The notes beneath the pieces are model-generated. The model searched no databases and was not told where the DNA came from. It saw only the letters and a program-made list of their open reading frames with translations. Of a stretch of DNA of 64,000 bases, positions 32,515-43,429 are shown one piece after another; the first letter of the stretch is position 1; each line of letters starts with the position of its first letter. The stretch is from Periplaneta americana (Eukaryota > Arthropoda > Insecta > Blattodea > Blattidae): positions 107,190,001 to 107,254,000 of the forward strand of contig NC_091117.1 of NCBI RefSeq assembly GCF_040183065.1, given 5' to 3'. The translations under genes were made by a program, and so were the position numbers.

Positions 32515-33082
32515 ATTTCATTAACTTTGCCTATAACAAGCAAAGCACTGAAAGTCAATTGTGATCTCTCTCAGGCAACTGAGAACATTGAAAATATTTT
32601 TAAAGTCTTAACTGACATGTGTGAAAATTCAGAAGAGATGTTCAAGAAGCTTTTCGATTCAAAAATATCCCTTTTAACATGCGAAGTTGTGATGAAATTA
32701 ACCATATTATTATGATAATGGAATTTAAATAGCTTTGTGGTACATAGCTGACCGGGATTTAAATGCCATAATATCCCATTTTAATGCATGCATACGACTA
32801 ATAAAGTCGACTTTCAGTTTGTTCAATGACAAATATTGTCGACTAAAGCTGACATTAGGAGTCAAAAAGTTAACAGTTCCTCACATTACCTCACGTCAAA
32901 CACACAGATCATATGTTGGAATTATATGTGAAGGCGACACTGCAGAAGACTATTTTAGAAGAAATATCTTTATTTCATTCCTGGATGATTTAAGAGAACA
33001 ATTAAATGAAAGATTCATTAATCATAAATCAATGATTTCATCATTATCTTTGATATTGCCAAATGAAAGCAATTCGAAGAGT
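32515..33082 (+). pseudogene. hAT transposase (P52rIPK/THAP12-like), part 1
   Basis: Frames read PITSKALKVNCDLSQATENI, EEMFKKLFDSKISLL, then (after a shift) VPHITSRQTHRSY and EDYFRRNIFISFLDDLREQL with NERFINHKSMISSL. This is the region before the hAT dimerisation domain in the animal family related to the 52-kDa repressor of the inhibitor of the protein kinase: the R-Q-T-H/N-R motif and YYRRxxFIPFLD. The gene is broken at 33082 by a palindromic insertion and continues at 33522. Confidence 0.75.
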
Positions 33083-33521
33083 CTTAGAATGTAGGCTTTC
33101 ACGGCTGGCATCATTAGGATCAGTATTATCTGGGCTAGAGGGCCATGGTGCAACCAAATGTTTTGTCCACTATTCCGGTGGACATCTTCAGTGGCATGGT
33201 ACATGGGAGCGGAGAGATCTGGTGTGTGTGCCAAGGACGACTGGTGTTGGGACTGATAGCATGTCAATATTTAATGTGTGGGAGGGTTGTGGCTTGCTGA
33301 TGTTAATCAGAACACTGAAGCCACCAGTGCGGACTGCGGCAACAATGACAAGCCGCAACCTTCCCACACCTTAAATACTGACATGCTACCAGTCCCAGTA
33401 CCAGTCGTCCTTGGCACACACAGCAAATCTCTCTGCTCTCATGTACCACGCCACTGAAGCTGTCCACCAGAGTAGTGGACGAAACATTTAGTTTCTAGGC
33501 CGGATAATACTAATCCTAATG
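33083..33521. mobile_element. Penelope-like palindromic insertion in the hAT gene
   Basis: It starts cttagaatgtaggctttcac, a sequence I associate with Penelope-like termini. The arms (about 33112-33290 and about 33350-33520) are inverted copies about 180 bp long. Both hold the CTGAAG(A/C)TGTCCAC...GTGGAC(G/A)AAAC motif (right arm 33453-33487, left arm antisense about 33155-33195). An 8-bp direct repeat, cgaagagt, lies at 33075-33082 and 33522-33529. No coding region is present. Confidence 0.7.
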
Positions 33522-33905
33522 CGAAGAGTGTACAGGTAACTGCTATTACTGAAATGTTTTCTATGTTCCTCGACAATGATGGACTGAATCAGAATTTAAA
33601 ATAGGTCTGTGGAAATGTAAATGGAAAAAAAATTTCAAAAATTGATTGGTCATAGTGTGCGCTTGCAGTGTTATCTCAATGCAAACATAAACTGTGTGTT
33701 ATGTATCTTAGCTGTAACTCCTGTGTTTATAGTGACACGTGAAAGAATATTCTCTATACTAAGAAGGCCGAAGAATTATTTTCGCAATTACATGTGAGAC
33801 GAAAGGCTGTTGCCTCGCTTTGATATCTGTTCATAGGAGCACTGCCATTGAAATCAAACCTGAAAAAGTCATAGAAAAATTTATCAGTGCTGCTCCTCAT
33901 AAACT
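33522..33905 (+). pseudogene. hAT transposase (P52rIPK/THAP12-like), part 2 with dimerisation domain
   Basis: After the insertion the frames give AITEMFSMFLDNDGLNQNLK. Later come TRERIFSILRRPKNYFRNYM and EIKPEKVIEKFISAAPHKL, which fit the TATxERxFSxLRRxKxYLRSTM and PEKVIEKFxxxxPRKL signatures at the C-terminus of this hAT group. Several stops are present. Confidence 0.75.
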
Positions 33906-33909
33906 TATA

Positions 33910-34754
33910 ACATGTATGAACTACGTTATGTCTCTTTTTATACCATATTGAAAAGTACATAACACTACATAACATCACTGTGTCATTCCCTCCCGAAAAA
34001 TAATCCTGGCTATGGTGGTGACCTGTTTTCCTAAATAAGTCATAAATAACGTAAAAATTCCCGCTGTCTAGCAGGCACGAGCCTGTACTATTCTCTCCCC
34101 TTATGTCTCAGTTTATAACTTATGTGAGGGTGTTGTACTATTGTACTTCGTAGTACAGTAGTGAGAGTGGTTCATTGTTGTTATGTTTCTGGAAAATAGG
34201 CCTATAAACCGAATGAGATGCGAGCAAAAATTATGATATAATTAATTCATTGTTAGGAGTATCTTTTTCCGAGAAGAAATAATATTGAAAGAAAGAAAGT
34301 TTAAACATTTTCTTATTAGAAATTATTCTCATTAGAGAATTGCCATGGGAACAAAGTACAATCTAACAATTTGTATGATTTATATAAATGAAAATTAACA
34401 TTATACATATAAGCCTTATCGAGAACTAATTAGAGCGTGATAAAGGCAGACTTATGCTTTTGAGAAAGATAATCTTATAACACAAGCTTTCAATGCATGG
34501 GCAACATAAATGGTAATTTGGTAATGTGGTGCGAATTAAACTTTTCTGTCGGCCGTGCTTGTTGCTGTAGAAAAAGTGAAAAAAGAACAGTCTGGTCTAC
34601 TGAGGGCTTCAGCGACCTGAATATATTTCCAGGGGAACTTGAACACGTGCTTCTTCAGCTGAGCATAATGTGTGTTGCTTCCTCACATTGAAACAGTTAC
34701 TGAAACAAACTCACAGCATAGCAACTTATCTTGTGAGTGCCATTTTATTATTTT
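33910..34754. other. intergenic sequence, nothing recognised
   Basis: No supported feature. Confidence 0.3.
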
Positions 34755-34755
34755 T

Positions 34756-34837
<82 letters not shown>
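34755..34837. repeat. (AAT)n microsatellite
   Basis: About 27 nearly perfect TAA/AAT units. Confidence 0.97.
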
Positions 34838-34838
<1 letters not shown>

Positions 34839-34992
34839 TCACCAGCCGGTACTGCTTCTAACATCCGAATTTTCTGAGTACAGTTTTGCCACACTGTTTG
34901 TTGTGAAAATTCAAATCTTGGAAAATTAATGGAGAAAGCATTTCCAACTAAGTGATAATTTATGAATAATTCAGCACCTACGCAAATATTAT

Positions 34993-35402
34993 TTTTTGGT
35001 CCTACAGAATATATCTGTTATTGTAACTATAATTATCAGAGGAGAAAAATTCGTTCCTGCGCCGGTGATCGAACCCAGGTTTTTGGTTCCACATACCAAA
35101 TGCTCTAACCACTGAGCTACGCCAAAGTTCAATCCACAGCACTGGATTGAATCCCTCTCCTCTAGTGTTTTTCCTTTTGTGGCCTGACTCCAAGTTCGAC
35201 ATATATGTTGACAAAGGGAAAAACACTAGAGGAGAGGGATTCGATCTGGTGCTGTGGATTGAACTTTGGCGTAGCTCAGTGGTTAGAGCACTTGGTATGC
35301 AGAACCAAGGACCCGGGTTTGATCCCCAACGCCAGAAAGAATTTTTCTCCTCTAATAATCATAATTACCATAACAGATATATTCTGTAGGACCAAAAATT
35401 AA
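34993..35402. mobile_element. palindromic element with two divergent tRNA-like arms
   Basis: The two halves (about 34993-35190 and 35218-35402) are inverted copies. Each has an outer block tttttggtcctacagaatat, a (tctcctct) block, a tRNA-like sequence and an inner block actagaggagagggattcga. The right arm (35267-35334) shows TGGCGTAGCTCAGTGG (A box), an anticodon-like stem CTTGGT/ACCAAG and CCCGGGTTTGATCCCC (B box), closing with AACGCCA that pairs with TGGCGT. The left arm (about 35065-35132) is the same unit on the minus strand. The two Pol III promoter-like units therefore point outward from the centre. Terminal duplications are not obvious. Confidence 0.7.
35267..35334 (+). repeat. tRNA-like sequence, right arm
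   Basis: A 68-nt unit with a pairable acceptor (GGCGT/ACGCC), a good A box (gtagctcagtggttagagc), a 6-bp anticodon-type stem around ATGCAGA, and a B box (ggtttgatcc). If taken literally the loop anticodon would be GCA. The short length and mismatched T-stem argue for a tRNA-derived repeat rather than a working tRNA gene. Confidence 0.6.
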
Positions 35403-35515
35403 TATTTACGTAGATTCTTTGCCCAACAGTGCATATTACGTGGAATCCCGGCTATCAAGTCACTCAGTTATGTGCGCTCCTTGTATAATGGCAGTTGACT
35501 TAATACAATATATCA

Positions 35516-35690
35516 ACATATATGTCGAACTTGGAATCAGGCCACAAAGGGAAAAACCCTAGAGGAGAGGGATTCGATCCAGTGCTGTGGATTGATCTTC
35601 GGTATAGCTCAGTGGTTAGAGCACTTGGTAAGTAGAACCAAGGACCCGGATTGGATCCCCGGCGCCAGAGCGAATTTTTCTCCTCTAAAT
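35516..35690 (+). repeat. third tRNA-like unit of the same family (single arm)
   Basis: It starts caacatatatgtcgaacttg, the same sequence found at the palindrome centre. It continues with the gagagggattcgatccagtg leader, a tRNA-like part (about 35598-35665, tatagctcagtggttagagc and ggattggatccc) and the tttttctcctcta end. Only one arm is present, so the family exists as single units as well as palindromes. Confidence 0.7.
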
Positions 35691-35699
35691 CATAATTCA

Positions 35700-36490
35700 G
35701 CACGTTTTATTGTACCTCTGTGTGTGCTTGTTTAAAGGAATAGGAACTGAGAAAACTTTTTGCAAAACTTTAAGAGAGCCGGTCGGTGACTTTCAACACA
35801 TAAAAGAAGGAAGGTGTCCTTTTGTCAGATATTCCCAGCGAGCAAGAAGTGGCCAGTGATCTTGGTGTTGACTGTATGTGGCGAGTTAGGTGTATAGTGC
35901 GCTCATAAGTAATTTGGTACATTTTATGATACCTCTATGCGTGCTTATTTAAGAGAATAGAAACTCAGACAAATACTGCAAATCATTTAAGAAGGTCTTG
36001 CCTGCAGCACGTAATGCATTAAAGAAGGCTTCCATTCATATTACATTTCAATAAAGGTTTTGTTGAAAATAAGCTGCAAAAGGACAAAAAGCGAGATTTG
36101 TCTACTTTTTGGATTTTCAGAAGTAGATCAGTAGATTTTTAAAAAAGCAGGAGATCTACTGTAAAATCAATATACCTGGCAACACTTTGTTACAGGTATA
36201 GAGAACAGCTAGGGGTGTGAAGGGAGAGAGGGTCACGTGGTTCCATTCGACTCCAACAAAAATGTTCTACTAATGCGTATATCTGGTAACTGGTAGGCCT
36301 ATAGATGTTTTTAAACCACAATTTTTGTCTAGTATTTTCCATTGGCGGCATTTCTATACTATTTCACATGCTACTTCATCTTACAGAAGAAAAATACTTA
36401 GGTAGAACACTTTTACAGTTGATTTAGAGTAAATAGTCATTGTGTTATTCTTTTAAATAAAAGCATAATTCTTTAGTAAAATTAATAATT
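35700..36490. other. intergenic sequence, nothing recognised
   Basis: No supported feature. Confidence 0.3.
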
Positions 36491-36491
36491 T

Positions 36492-37053
36492 TTCATGTAC
36501 ATTACTTACTTACAAATGGCTTTTAAGGAACCCAAAGGTTCATTGCCGCCCTCAAATAAGCCTTCATGTACATTACTTACTTACAAATGGCTTTTAAGGA
36601 ACCCGAAGGTTCATTGCCGCCCTCAAATAAGCCCACCATCGGTCCCTATCCTATGCAAGATTAATCCAGTCTCTATCATCATATCCCACCTCCCTCAAAT
36701 CCATTTTAATATTATCCTTCCATCTACATCTCGGCCTCCCCAAAAGGTCTATTTCCCTCTGGTCTCCCAACTAACACTCTATATGCATTTCTGGATTCGC
36801 CCATATGTGCTACATGCCTTGCCCATGTCAAACATCTGGATTTAATGTATCTAATTATGTCAGGTGAAGAATACAATGCATGCAGTTCTGCTTTGTGTAA
36901 CTTTGTCCATCCCTCTTAGCTACAAATATTTTCCTAAGAACCTTATTCTCAAATAGCCTTAATCTCTGTTCCTCTCTCAATGTGAGAGTCCAAGTTTCAC
37001 AACCATACAGAACAACCAGTAATAGAACTGTTTTATAAATTCTAACTTTCATA
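36492..37053 (-). mobile_element. LINE 3' fragment of the cockroach-type family, copy 3, with a tandemly duplicated end
   Basis: On the minus strand it encodes KVRIYKTVLLLVVLYGCETW, EEQRLRLFENKVLRKIF and later the GRPEG and AAMNL end, with a deletion near 36915 relative to copy 1. The very 3' end, a 71-bp block from ttcatgtacattacttac to tcaaataagcc, is present twice in tandem (36492-36562 and 36563-36633). Confidence 0.8.
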
Positions 37054-37059
37054 TTTTAT

Positions 37060-37655
37060 GTACAGTACTCTCATGAATTGGTCGCAAATACTAAATATGA
37101 ACATAGTACCGGGTATAAGAAAAATTGAAGGTTCTGGTGCAAGAGGGAGGTAACTCCATTTCATAAAATTTTTCAGAAAAGAGGACAGATTTTAAAATCC
37201 TTCAATTCACATGAGGTTTTCTAAAGTACATTTCTGGATTCCTTACTTCCAGGAAGTAATGTTTGGCTATAATTTTGATTTCCAGCACAATTAATACAAT
37301 CGGTATTATTACTACAAAACATTAACATCTTTAAATATCTGAACATTTTGTTATTTAATATCAGGGCCATAACCAGGGGGTTACAAGGGTTGCTAAGCAA
37401 TCCCTAGCTATGCTGCGAGCAACTCTTAAAATTTTTCTTAACCTCGTATCCGTATGTGTAATTTAATGCGCAAAACAATGCATCATACTGGATGATAATT
37501 TATTACAGTAACTAAAAAATTGTACTGTATGTATGTATTAACAAATAATTCATTCTTTGTTTGCAAGATGACAGCACAGTTTAGCATCACTGCAATCTAA
37601 GGCAAGAGGGCTATTTAGGCCTCTTGGTCTAAGGTGATCACAAGGATAGGAAACT
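37060..37655. other. intergenic sequence, nothing firm
   Basis: At 37363 the sequence cagggccataaccaggggg resembles a hAT-type terminal repeat, but I find no matching inverted partner. Confidence 0.3.
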
Positions 37656-37659
37656 GAAT

Positions 37660-37745
37660 GACTAAGGTGACCAGACGTCCCACTTTCAGCAGGACAGTTC
37701 TGCTTTGGAGCAAATTGTCTCGACATCTCCTGAATTATGTTGAGG
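37660..37745 (+). repeat. short copy of the aaggt(g/t)accagac repeat
   Basis: The start, ctaaggtgaccagacgtccc, matches the repeats at 20612 (plus) and about 32310 (minus). No end or coding is recognised. Confidence 0.35.
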
Positions 37746-38269
37746 ACATTTAAAAGTCCCGCTTTTCGAATTTGTAGCTCGTAGGCCTATTGTTTGAGTA
37801 GACAACGTCATCTAGATCATATGAAGACCACAGGGGAAAAATGATAAGTCCATTTTTGTTAATTTTAGGATTATGGTGCCATCTGGTGGCTGAATGTGAA
37901 TCCTTTGGGTGGCATAATTTAACTGAGGAAAAAGATGACAAGGCAGAAAATATAGGGATTTGAAATATGACTGTACAGGGAATAACCTCACAAGTCCAGA
38001 TGCAACAGGGTAAAAAATTGGTAAATCCTCGAAAAGTGCTTAACTTTCTTGTCAGATGTTGACTGCAGCTAGCATTATGTTTCAAATTTGGTGAGTTGGT
38101 GTTAAGATTATGTGGAATATTGCTGTATCCATGACTGTTAAGAATGATTACTTTGTTTTTGCTGTTAATGTTCAGCAGAACTCAAGTTAGTGTTATACAT
38201 TTACAGCATTTTGTGTGATTGTGAATATCTGGACATTACAGTGAACAGTTAGAAGATATAAGCTTATAA

Positions 38270-39060
38270 GATGAATAAGTTCATGGCCTAGGCATACAAA
38301 GGTCTGCATCATCGAGGAAAAGAAAATATTTTGACAGAATTAAACACGTTTCAAAGAAAATCAGACTTAAATCTCATGACACTGGAGAACAGTGAACGTG
38401 TAGACGAGAAAAATTCGAAGAGGAAAACAAAAAACTGTCCCCTGTAAGTTAAAGGGAGAAACTTTGGCTATTAGTCTATGTGACCACATTGGTTATTTCA
38501 AAAGTAGGCACAGCCATTAAAATCTTAAGAAAACAGAGTTTACCTTCCTGAAGAGTAAAACATGCAAAATGTGTACTATCTATACAAGGACAAAATTTAA
38601 ATCCTCAGCTCGATGTTACAGATGAGTTACAGATCTGTACCGTATTTAACGTAGATTTTAATATAAACTATGGTTATCCTAGGAGCGATACTTGTAGTCG
38701 TAACAAGTATTTAGCTGACAAAATGGAACTTGGTCATGACACTATTGCACTATAAGGGAAAGAGGCTACAAGTAAAGTTCTGAAGGAAACTGAGAAACTA
38801 CAAGTAAAACAAGCACTTTAAAACGCAGCAGAAATTTTTATAACTGTAAGAGATGATGTACAAAAACTTCTTTGAAAGATGAGATACATGTAGATTTCTG
38901 TAAGAACTTCCCATGCCCAAACATCACAACGAATTATGCATACTACAAGCGTCACCTTTCGGTGTACATGTTCAATATAAGTGTATCAGTGTTTTGTCTA
39001 TAGGGGCTAGTTACTTTTACACATATGATGAAATCAGCCAAAAAGAAAAGTGGTTAAGTA
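38270..39060 (+). pseudogene. decayed DUF7869-like gene (possible transposon protein)
   Basis: A chain of frame fragments resembles an unnamed arthropod/cnidarian protein family I know as DUF7869-containing. It shows a FNVDFNINYGYPRSDTCSRN block near 38650-38700 (the family's FNL.FG.PR.DTC signature) and MELGHDTIALIRER-like residues. Then comes HVDFCKNFPCPNITTNYAYY followed by KRHLSVYMFNISV near 38888-38975 (the family's D..QNLPLP...YYxRQLxVYNFxIH signature). Stops and shifts are frequent. The association with mobile DNA is inference. The region before 38600 is too decayed to assign. Confidence 0.45.
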
Positions 39061-39149
39061 TCTTCATTCACTCATTTTCTTGAATCAGAAGAGGAGGAAT
39101 TTTCTATAATCTGAGACCTCGATGGTCAATCTAAAAGAGACAAGCATCT

Positions 39150-39640
39150 CATTTATTCATAGTGTTCTGCCCAAGGGAAGGTCTTTCACTGTAAACCCAG
39201 CATTATCCAGTCTTTCGTATTTTCTGCCTTCCTCTTAGTCTCTGCATATGATTCATATATCTTAATGTCCTCTATCATCTGATATCTTCTTCTGCCCCAA
39301 ACTCTTCTCCCATTCACCATTCCTTCCAGTGCATCCTTCAGAAGGCAGTTTCATCTTAACCAGTGACCCAATCAATTCCTTTTCCTCTTCCTGATCAGTT
39401 TCAACATCATTGTTTCTTCACCCACTCTCTCCAATAGGCTTCGTTTCTTATTCTGTTTGTCCATTTCACACATTTTGTTTTGTCCATATTCACATTTCAA
39501 ATGCTTCGAGTCGCTTGTCTTCACTTCGTCGTAATGTCCATGTTTCTGCCCCCATACAAAGCACTTCACTAGTCTCTTCCTTAGTGCTTTCTCCAGAGGT
39601 CCAGACCTTCGAAATCTAATTTTTTTTAGTATCAAAATTC
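39150..39640 (-). pseudogene. non-LTR RT C-terminal fragment (RTE/BovB-like)
   Basis: The minus strand reads FRRSGPLEKALRKRLVKCF with VWGQKHG, SLLERVGEETMMLKLIRKRK, RNWLGHWLR, LLKDALEGMVNGRR and RRYQMIEDIKIYESY. These are the post-RT motifs (ERKRNWIGHxLR, LLxxxLEGxxxGKRxRGRRR) of RTE-type elements. It is a different LINE family from the copies ending in AMNLxVP. Confidence 0.75.
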
Positions 39641-39649
39641 TTTTTCTTT

Positions 39650-40365
39650 ATATTCTGTATAATGAATGAGAGAATATGTGAGTCATTCGACAGCACAATT
39701 TGTGGCAAGAATGTCCATCACTGCAGGCACAAAATATGGTACAGGTATGTGTGAGATGTAAACCACACATCTGTGATCATAGAAAATACGTTTATTTTGC
39801 CAAGCATAGCTAAATAGACCTTTGCATACATAGAGTGACCTGCATTGGGAAATGCACAAACATATGTAATTTTTATCCAGCTCCCTCTGTACTTCTTCAT
39901 GTGTGTGGGTGGCTCAGTTTATAGATGTGCTGTATGGGAAGGATGGAAGGGAAGTTGAGAAATTAACTAGCTGGTGTGTGTTACTGTTGTGTATGGCCTA
40001 CTAGCAATGTATGACATTTGAATATTTTATGCATTTTTATCAGTTTCAGATCTGCAGATTTTTTACGAAATGTCAGGTTTTCGAATAATGTTTGCTAACA
40101 TTCTGTTTTTCCTCATTTCTTTTGGTAATCTTCTTGCATTCATTCTTAGTACTGGTACATGTTCTTTCAAGTTTTATTTATTCTCATTGACTTTATTAAT
40201 AATGAAATTATACATTCATTTTTTCCTTGTTTCTTAATTTTTTTTTTATTAATTTGGAGGATCCTTTCATTGATCTTGTGCTGCTTGAATCTTGCTAATA
40301 TCTTTCTGCCCGTGTCAGGTGAACCATTACGTAAAACCAGTCATAACTTTATAAAATGTTATCAG
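39650..40365. other. AT-rich sequence, nothing recognised
   Basis: No supported feature. Confidence 0.3.
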
Positions 40366-40820
40366 GATATCTTCGTAAAGCAGACTATGTTAAATATTTA
40401 GGTATGCATTTAGTTTGGCGATTAACATGGTGTAAACTTATTGAAACTAAACACAAAGAATTAAATTTGAGAACATAAAAAATGAATGGGTTACTGGGAC
40501 CTAAATCACAACTGTCATTAGAAAATAAACTTCTTGTTTAAAAAGCTATATTGAAACCAATCTGGGTGAACAGCATCCAACTGTGAGTAACCACTAGCAA
40601 CTCAAATATTGAAATACTGCAACAGTACCGGTATCAATCTAAAACTTTCTGTTCCAGTGTAATTTCTATATGGTATGTCCGTAATGATGTCATTCATCAT
40701 GACCGAAACATTTCAACTGTGAAAGAAGAAATCTCTAAGTTCAGTAAAAAATACCTGCACTAGTTAATTCAACATCTCAATCTTTGAGCATTAAATTTGC
40801 TGGACAATAGTAAAAAAAAT
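40366..40820 (+). pseudogene. Jockey-type reverse transcriptase C-terminal fragment
   Basis: Frame fragments give VKYLGMHLVWRLTWCKLIETK, LLGPKSQLSLENKLL, KAILKPIWVNSIQL and SNSNIEILQQY, ending with WYVRNDVIHHDRNISTVKEEI. They follow the Jockey pattern VKYLGxxLDxRLTWxxHI...LLYKAILKPIWTYGIQLWG...WYVxNxxIHxDLxIPTV. Several stops make it a fossil. No tail is visible. Confidence 0.75.
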
Positions 40821-40829
40821 AAGAACACT

Positions 40830-42200
40830 TAAGAGGATCAATGCTCTTGAACTTCCATTCAGTTTTAATACATCTCTTTGAAACATTGTTATTTTTCTTT
40901 CAGAGTGCTGTCATGGGATAACATCTCCGTTCATGTCATTTTCTTTTTATAATATTTACTTATTGTCTATTCTAAACAAAACCTTTCCTTTTCTTCCTGA
41001 ATGTCCTTTGTATTGTTCCACATATGATTGAAATTAATTAAATGAATTATTTATATCTTGATTTTGATAGTAACAAATATCACACTCCAGATATTGAAAG
41101 TTTGATATTTATGGTTACTACCCTGTAAGAACAAAAACAGTATGCAGGCCTAATTGAAAACCAAGTCTATTACTTACCGGTATTTATTTAGTGTTGAGGC
41201 ACTTGACATTTTACCATTCACCTTCTTTTCTTCCCAATACAGCATAAATAATTCCCATTTACCCAGTAGGAAGGAGGAATCTGGTTCAGCAATTAAAAAG
41301 GAAATTGAGGGAAGAGAAAGAGAGATAAGAAAACAGGATTCTCCAAGAAGTGGGGGGGGGGGACAAAAAGATAGTGCCAATGGATAAGGGTACATCAATG
41401 GAAACAAGTAAGGAACAAAAAAGTTATAACTTAAGAGGTTGTTGTTGTTTAAGTAGCAAAACACTGGCAAAGAAAAATGAAACATAGTAAGTAAAGTGAT
41501 AAAGTGAAAATGGTGATTGTGTCTGGAAAGTGATAGTGAAAGTAGTAGGCCCTAACTGTAATAAGGTAAAATAATAAAAAAGACGGAAAGGCGAGGGAAT
41601 ACTAGTGGAAAAGATGAGAAAGATAGTAGCCAGGGAGTGATGAAAAGTAAGTAGCAAACCAAATTTAATAAGAAAAGTGAGAGTGAAAATGAAATGTAAT
41701 TGTAGAAAATAGTGCAACAGTAAAATATACATTTAGATTACTTGGAATAAGTGAACTGTGGTCGTTAGTGATTTGAGTGACTGAATAAGATGGCAATTGA
41801 GGAAGAGTTGGACTTAAAGTGAACAATGGTGGGATCTAGCAAATAGTGAATCGAGAGGATTGAGTTAATAGATAAATGAGATTAGTAACAGTAAGATAGT
41901 TTAATGGAAATGGAGGGTATAAAGTAGAAGAAGAAAGGATGTTATATAAAGGAGAGAGAAGAGGTAGAAAAAAATTGGTCAGGGTCACATTATATGAGAA
42001 ACCAGATGATTAAAAAGAACAAATGTAAATAAATAAAAATAAGAAAAATGTCAGTAGAATATGTAGGGCTATCCAATGTCACATAAAATTTCGCAATTCG
42101 TAGCTGTAATCTGATTCTGTATCATGTTATTTAACATTTTCAAAATGTGAAATGCTTAAACATTTTCTTTGGTGAGTTGACACGAAAAAAAATGGACCCA
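40830..42200. other. purine-rich and AT-rich sequence, nothing recognised
   Basis: 41480-42000 is A/G-rich on the plus strand with many gtgaaaat-like words, but no regular repeat. Open frames at 41174-41732 on the minus strand follow from the composition. Confidence 0.35.
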
Positions 42201-42239
42201 TAAAAATAAATTGCTAGTAATTACCTATATATATTATGC

Positions 42240-43135
42240 CATTAGGAAAGTTCAGGATAACAGAGAGGATTTGGAATTGAAAGGTTACATCAGCTGCTTG
42301 TCTATGCTTGAATATGTTAGAAGAAAATCCACAAACTACTGTATTATCACAAGCTATAATAATGGGCCACCAACGAACATTAAACAAAAATTTAATAGAT
42401 CTAGCCACTGCACTGTATCAAATACAAAAAATAAATAATACAACAATTACATATAGTAAGACAGTTAAAAATTTAGGGGTATATTTAGATTCAAATTTAA
42501 ATTTTCAAAGTCAACTTTTTCCATAATTCATTCCCTCAGACACTTAATCAACGTTTTACCTCTCAGCCTTAAAAAGAACCTGATCCAAACTTTAGTGATG
42601 TCCCACTTCGATTATTGCGATTCTCTATTCACGAATCTAAATACTGATCTTGCCCATAGACTACAGCGTGTTCATAATATCTGCGTTCGTTTCGTTTGTA
42701 ACATTAGAAAATTCGATCATGTAACACTATCACTAGAATTGTTGTCTTGGAGTCCACTTAAAGAAAGAAGATTCTTCAACTCTCTCTTATTACTATTTAA
42801 AATCATCCACACCTCCACACCCTCTTACCTAGCATCTCGTTTTGTTTACCTTTCACTATCTCGAACCCGGAACATGTACCTTCTCTCTATTCCTCTGCAC
42901 AGAACATCCTTCTACTTATCATCTTTCAGCATATCTATTCCACGCCTCTGGAACTCTCTCCCTGACCATGTCAGAGACTGTCGGACAATATCAAAATTCA
43001 AATTTAAATTAAAAAATCACATTCTAGTTCATGGAATTGCTTGTTGAACACCTGTCAGGTTGCGCAACTTCGGCTTAACCCATGACATATAGTAAATATT
43101 GTAACTATGCTGTTGTAAAATTGACAATTAACATG

Positions 43136-43184
<49 letters not shown>

Positions 43185-43428
43185 CATCATCATCATCATT
43201 ATCAGTTATCACTATCATCATTGCTATCTCTGTTTTTCTTTCTTTTTTTTTTTCTTGTATTAGCTCGATGAGTGCTCTATAGTGTTCTTTTAACCCTGTT
43301 GACCCTCTATTAGGGCTTTAATTTAATTTGTATTATTTTCATCAGCGTCTGTATTTATATGTGTTATCTGGTGGGATGGAAGAGAAGGCCTTATGGCCTT
43401 AATCCTGTCAGATTAAATAAATAAATAA
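42240..43428 (+). pseudogene. CR1/L2-like LINE 3' portion
   Basis: The first frame carries MLEENPQTTVLSQAIIMG and ITYSKTVKNLGVYLDSNLNF. After a shift comes an open 150-residue segment (42595-43047) with MSHFDYCDSLFTNLN, HRLQRVHNICVRFVCNIRK, LLSWSPLKERRFF, PRLWNSLPDHVRD and FKFKLKNHIL. These are the tail motifs of CR1/L2-type ORF2 proteins (DYCNxLL, LQRVQNxxxR, LHWLPVxxRI, WNxLPxxIR). A (TTA)n tract occurs in the 3' UTR (43138-43182). The element ends in a short TAAATAAATAA tail at about 43416-43428, directly followed by the next LINE. Confidence 0.8.
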
Positions 43429-43429
43429 T

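Noticed and set aside
34670-34861. Open frame with a poly-asparagine run
   Set aside because: The run is the (AAT)n microsatellite read in one frame; there is no flanking coding signal.
35267-35334. Functional tRNA-Cys gene (apparent GCA anticodon)
   Set aside because: It is short, has a mismatched T-stem, and occurs in three repeat copies, two of them forming a palindrome. It is a tRNA-derived repeat.
37363-37400. hAT-type terminus cagggccataaccagg
   Set aside because: No inverted partner or 8-bp duplication was found within several kb.
41174-41732. Two Phe/Leu-rich minus-strand frames
   Set aside because: They reflect the purine-rich plus strand; no domain or family resemblance.
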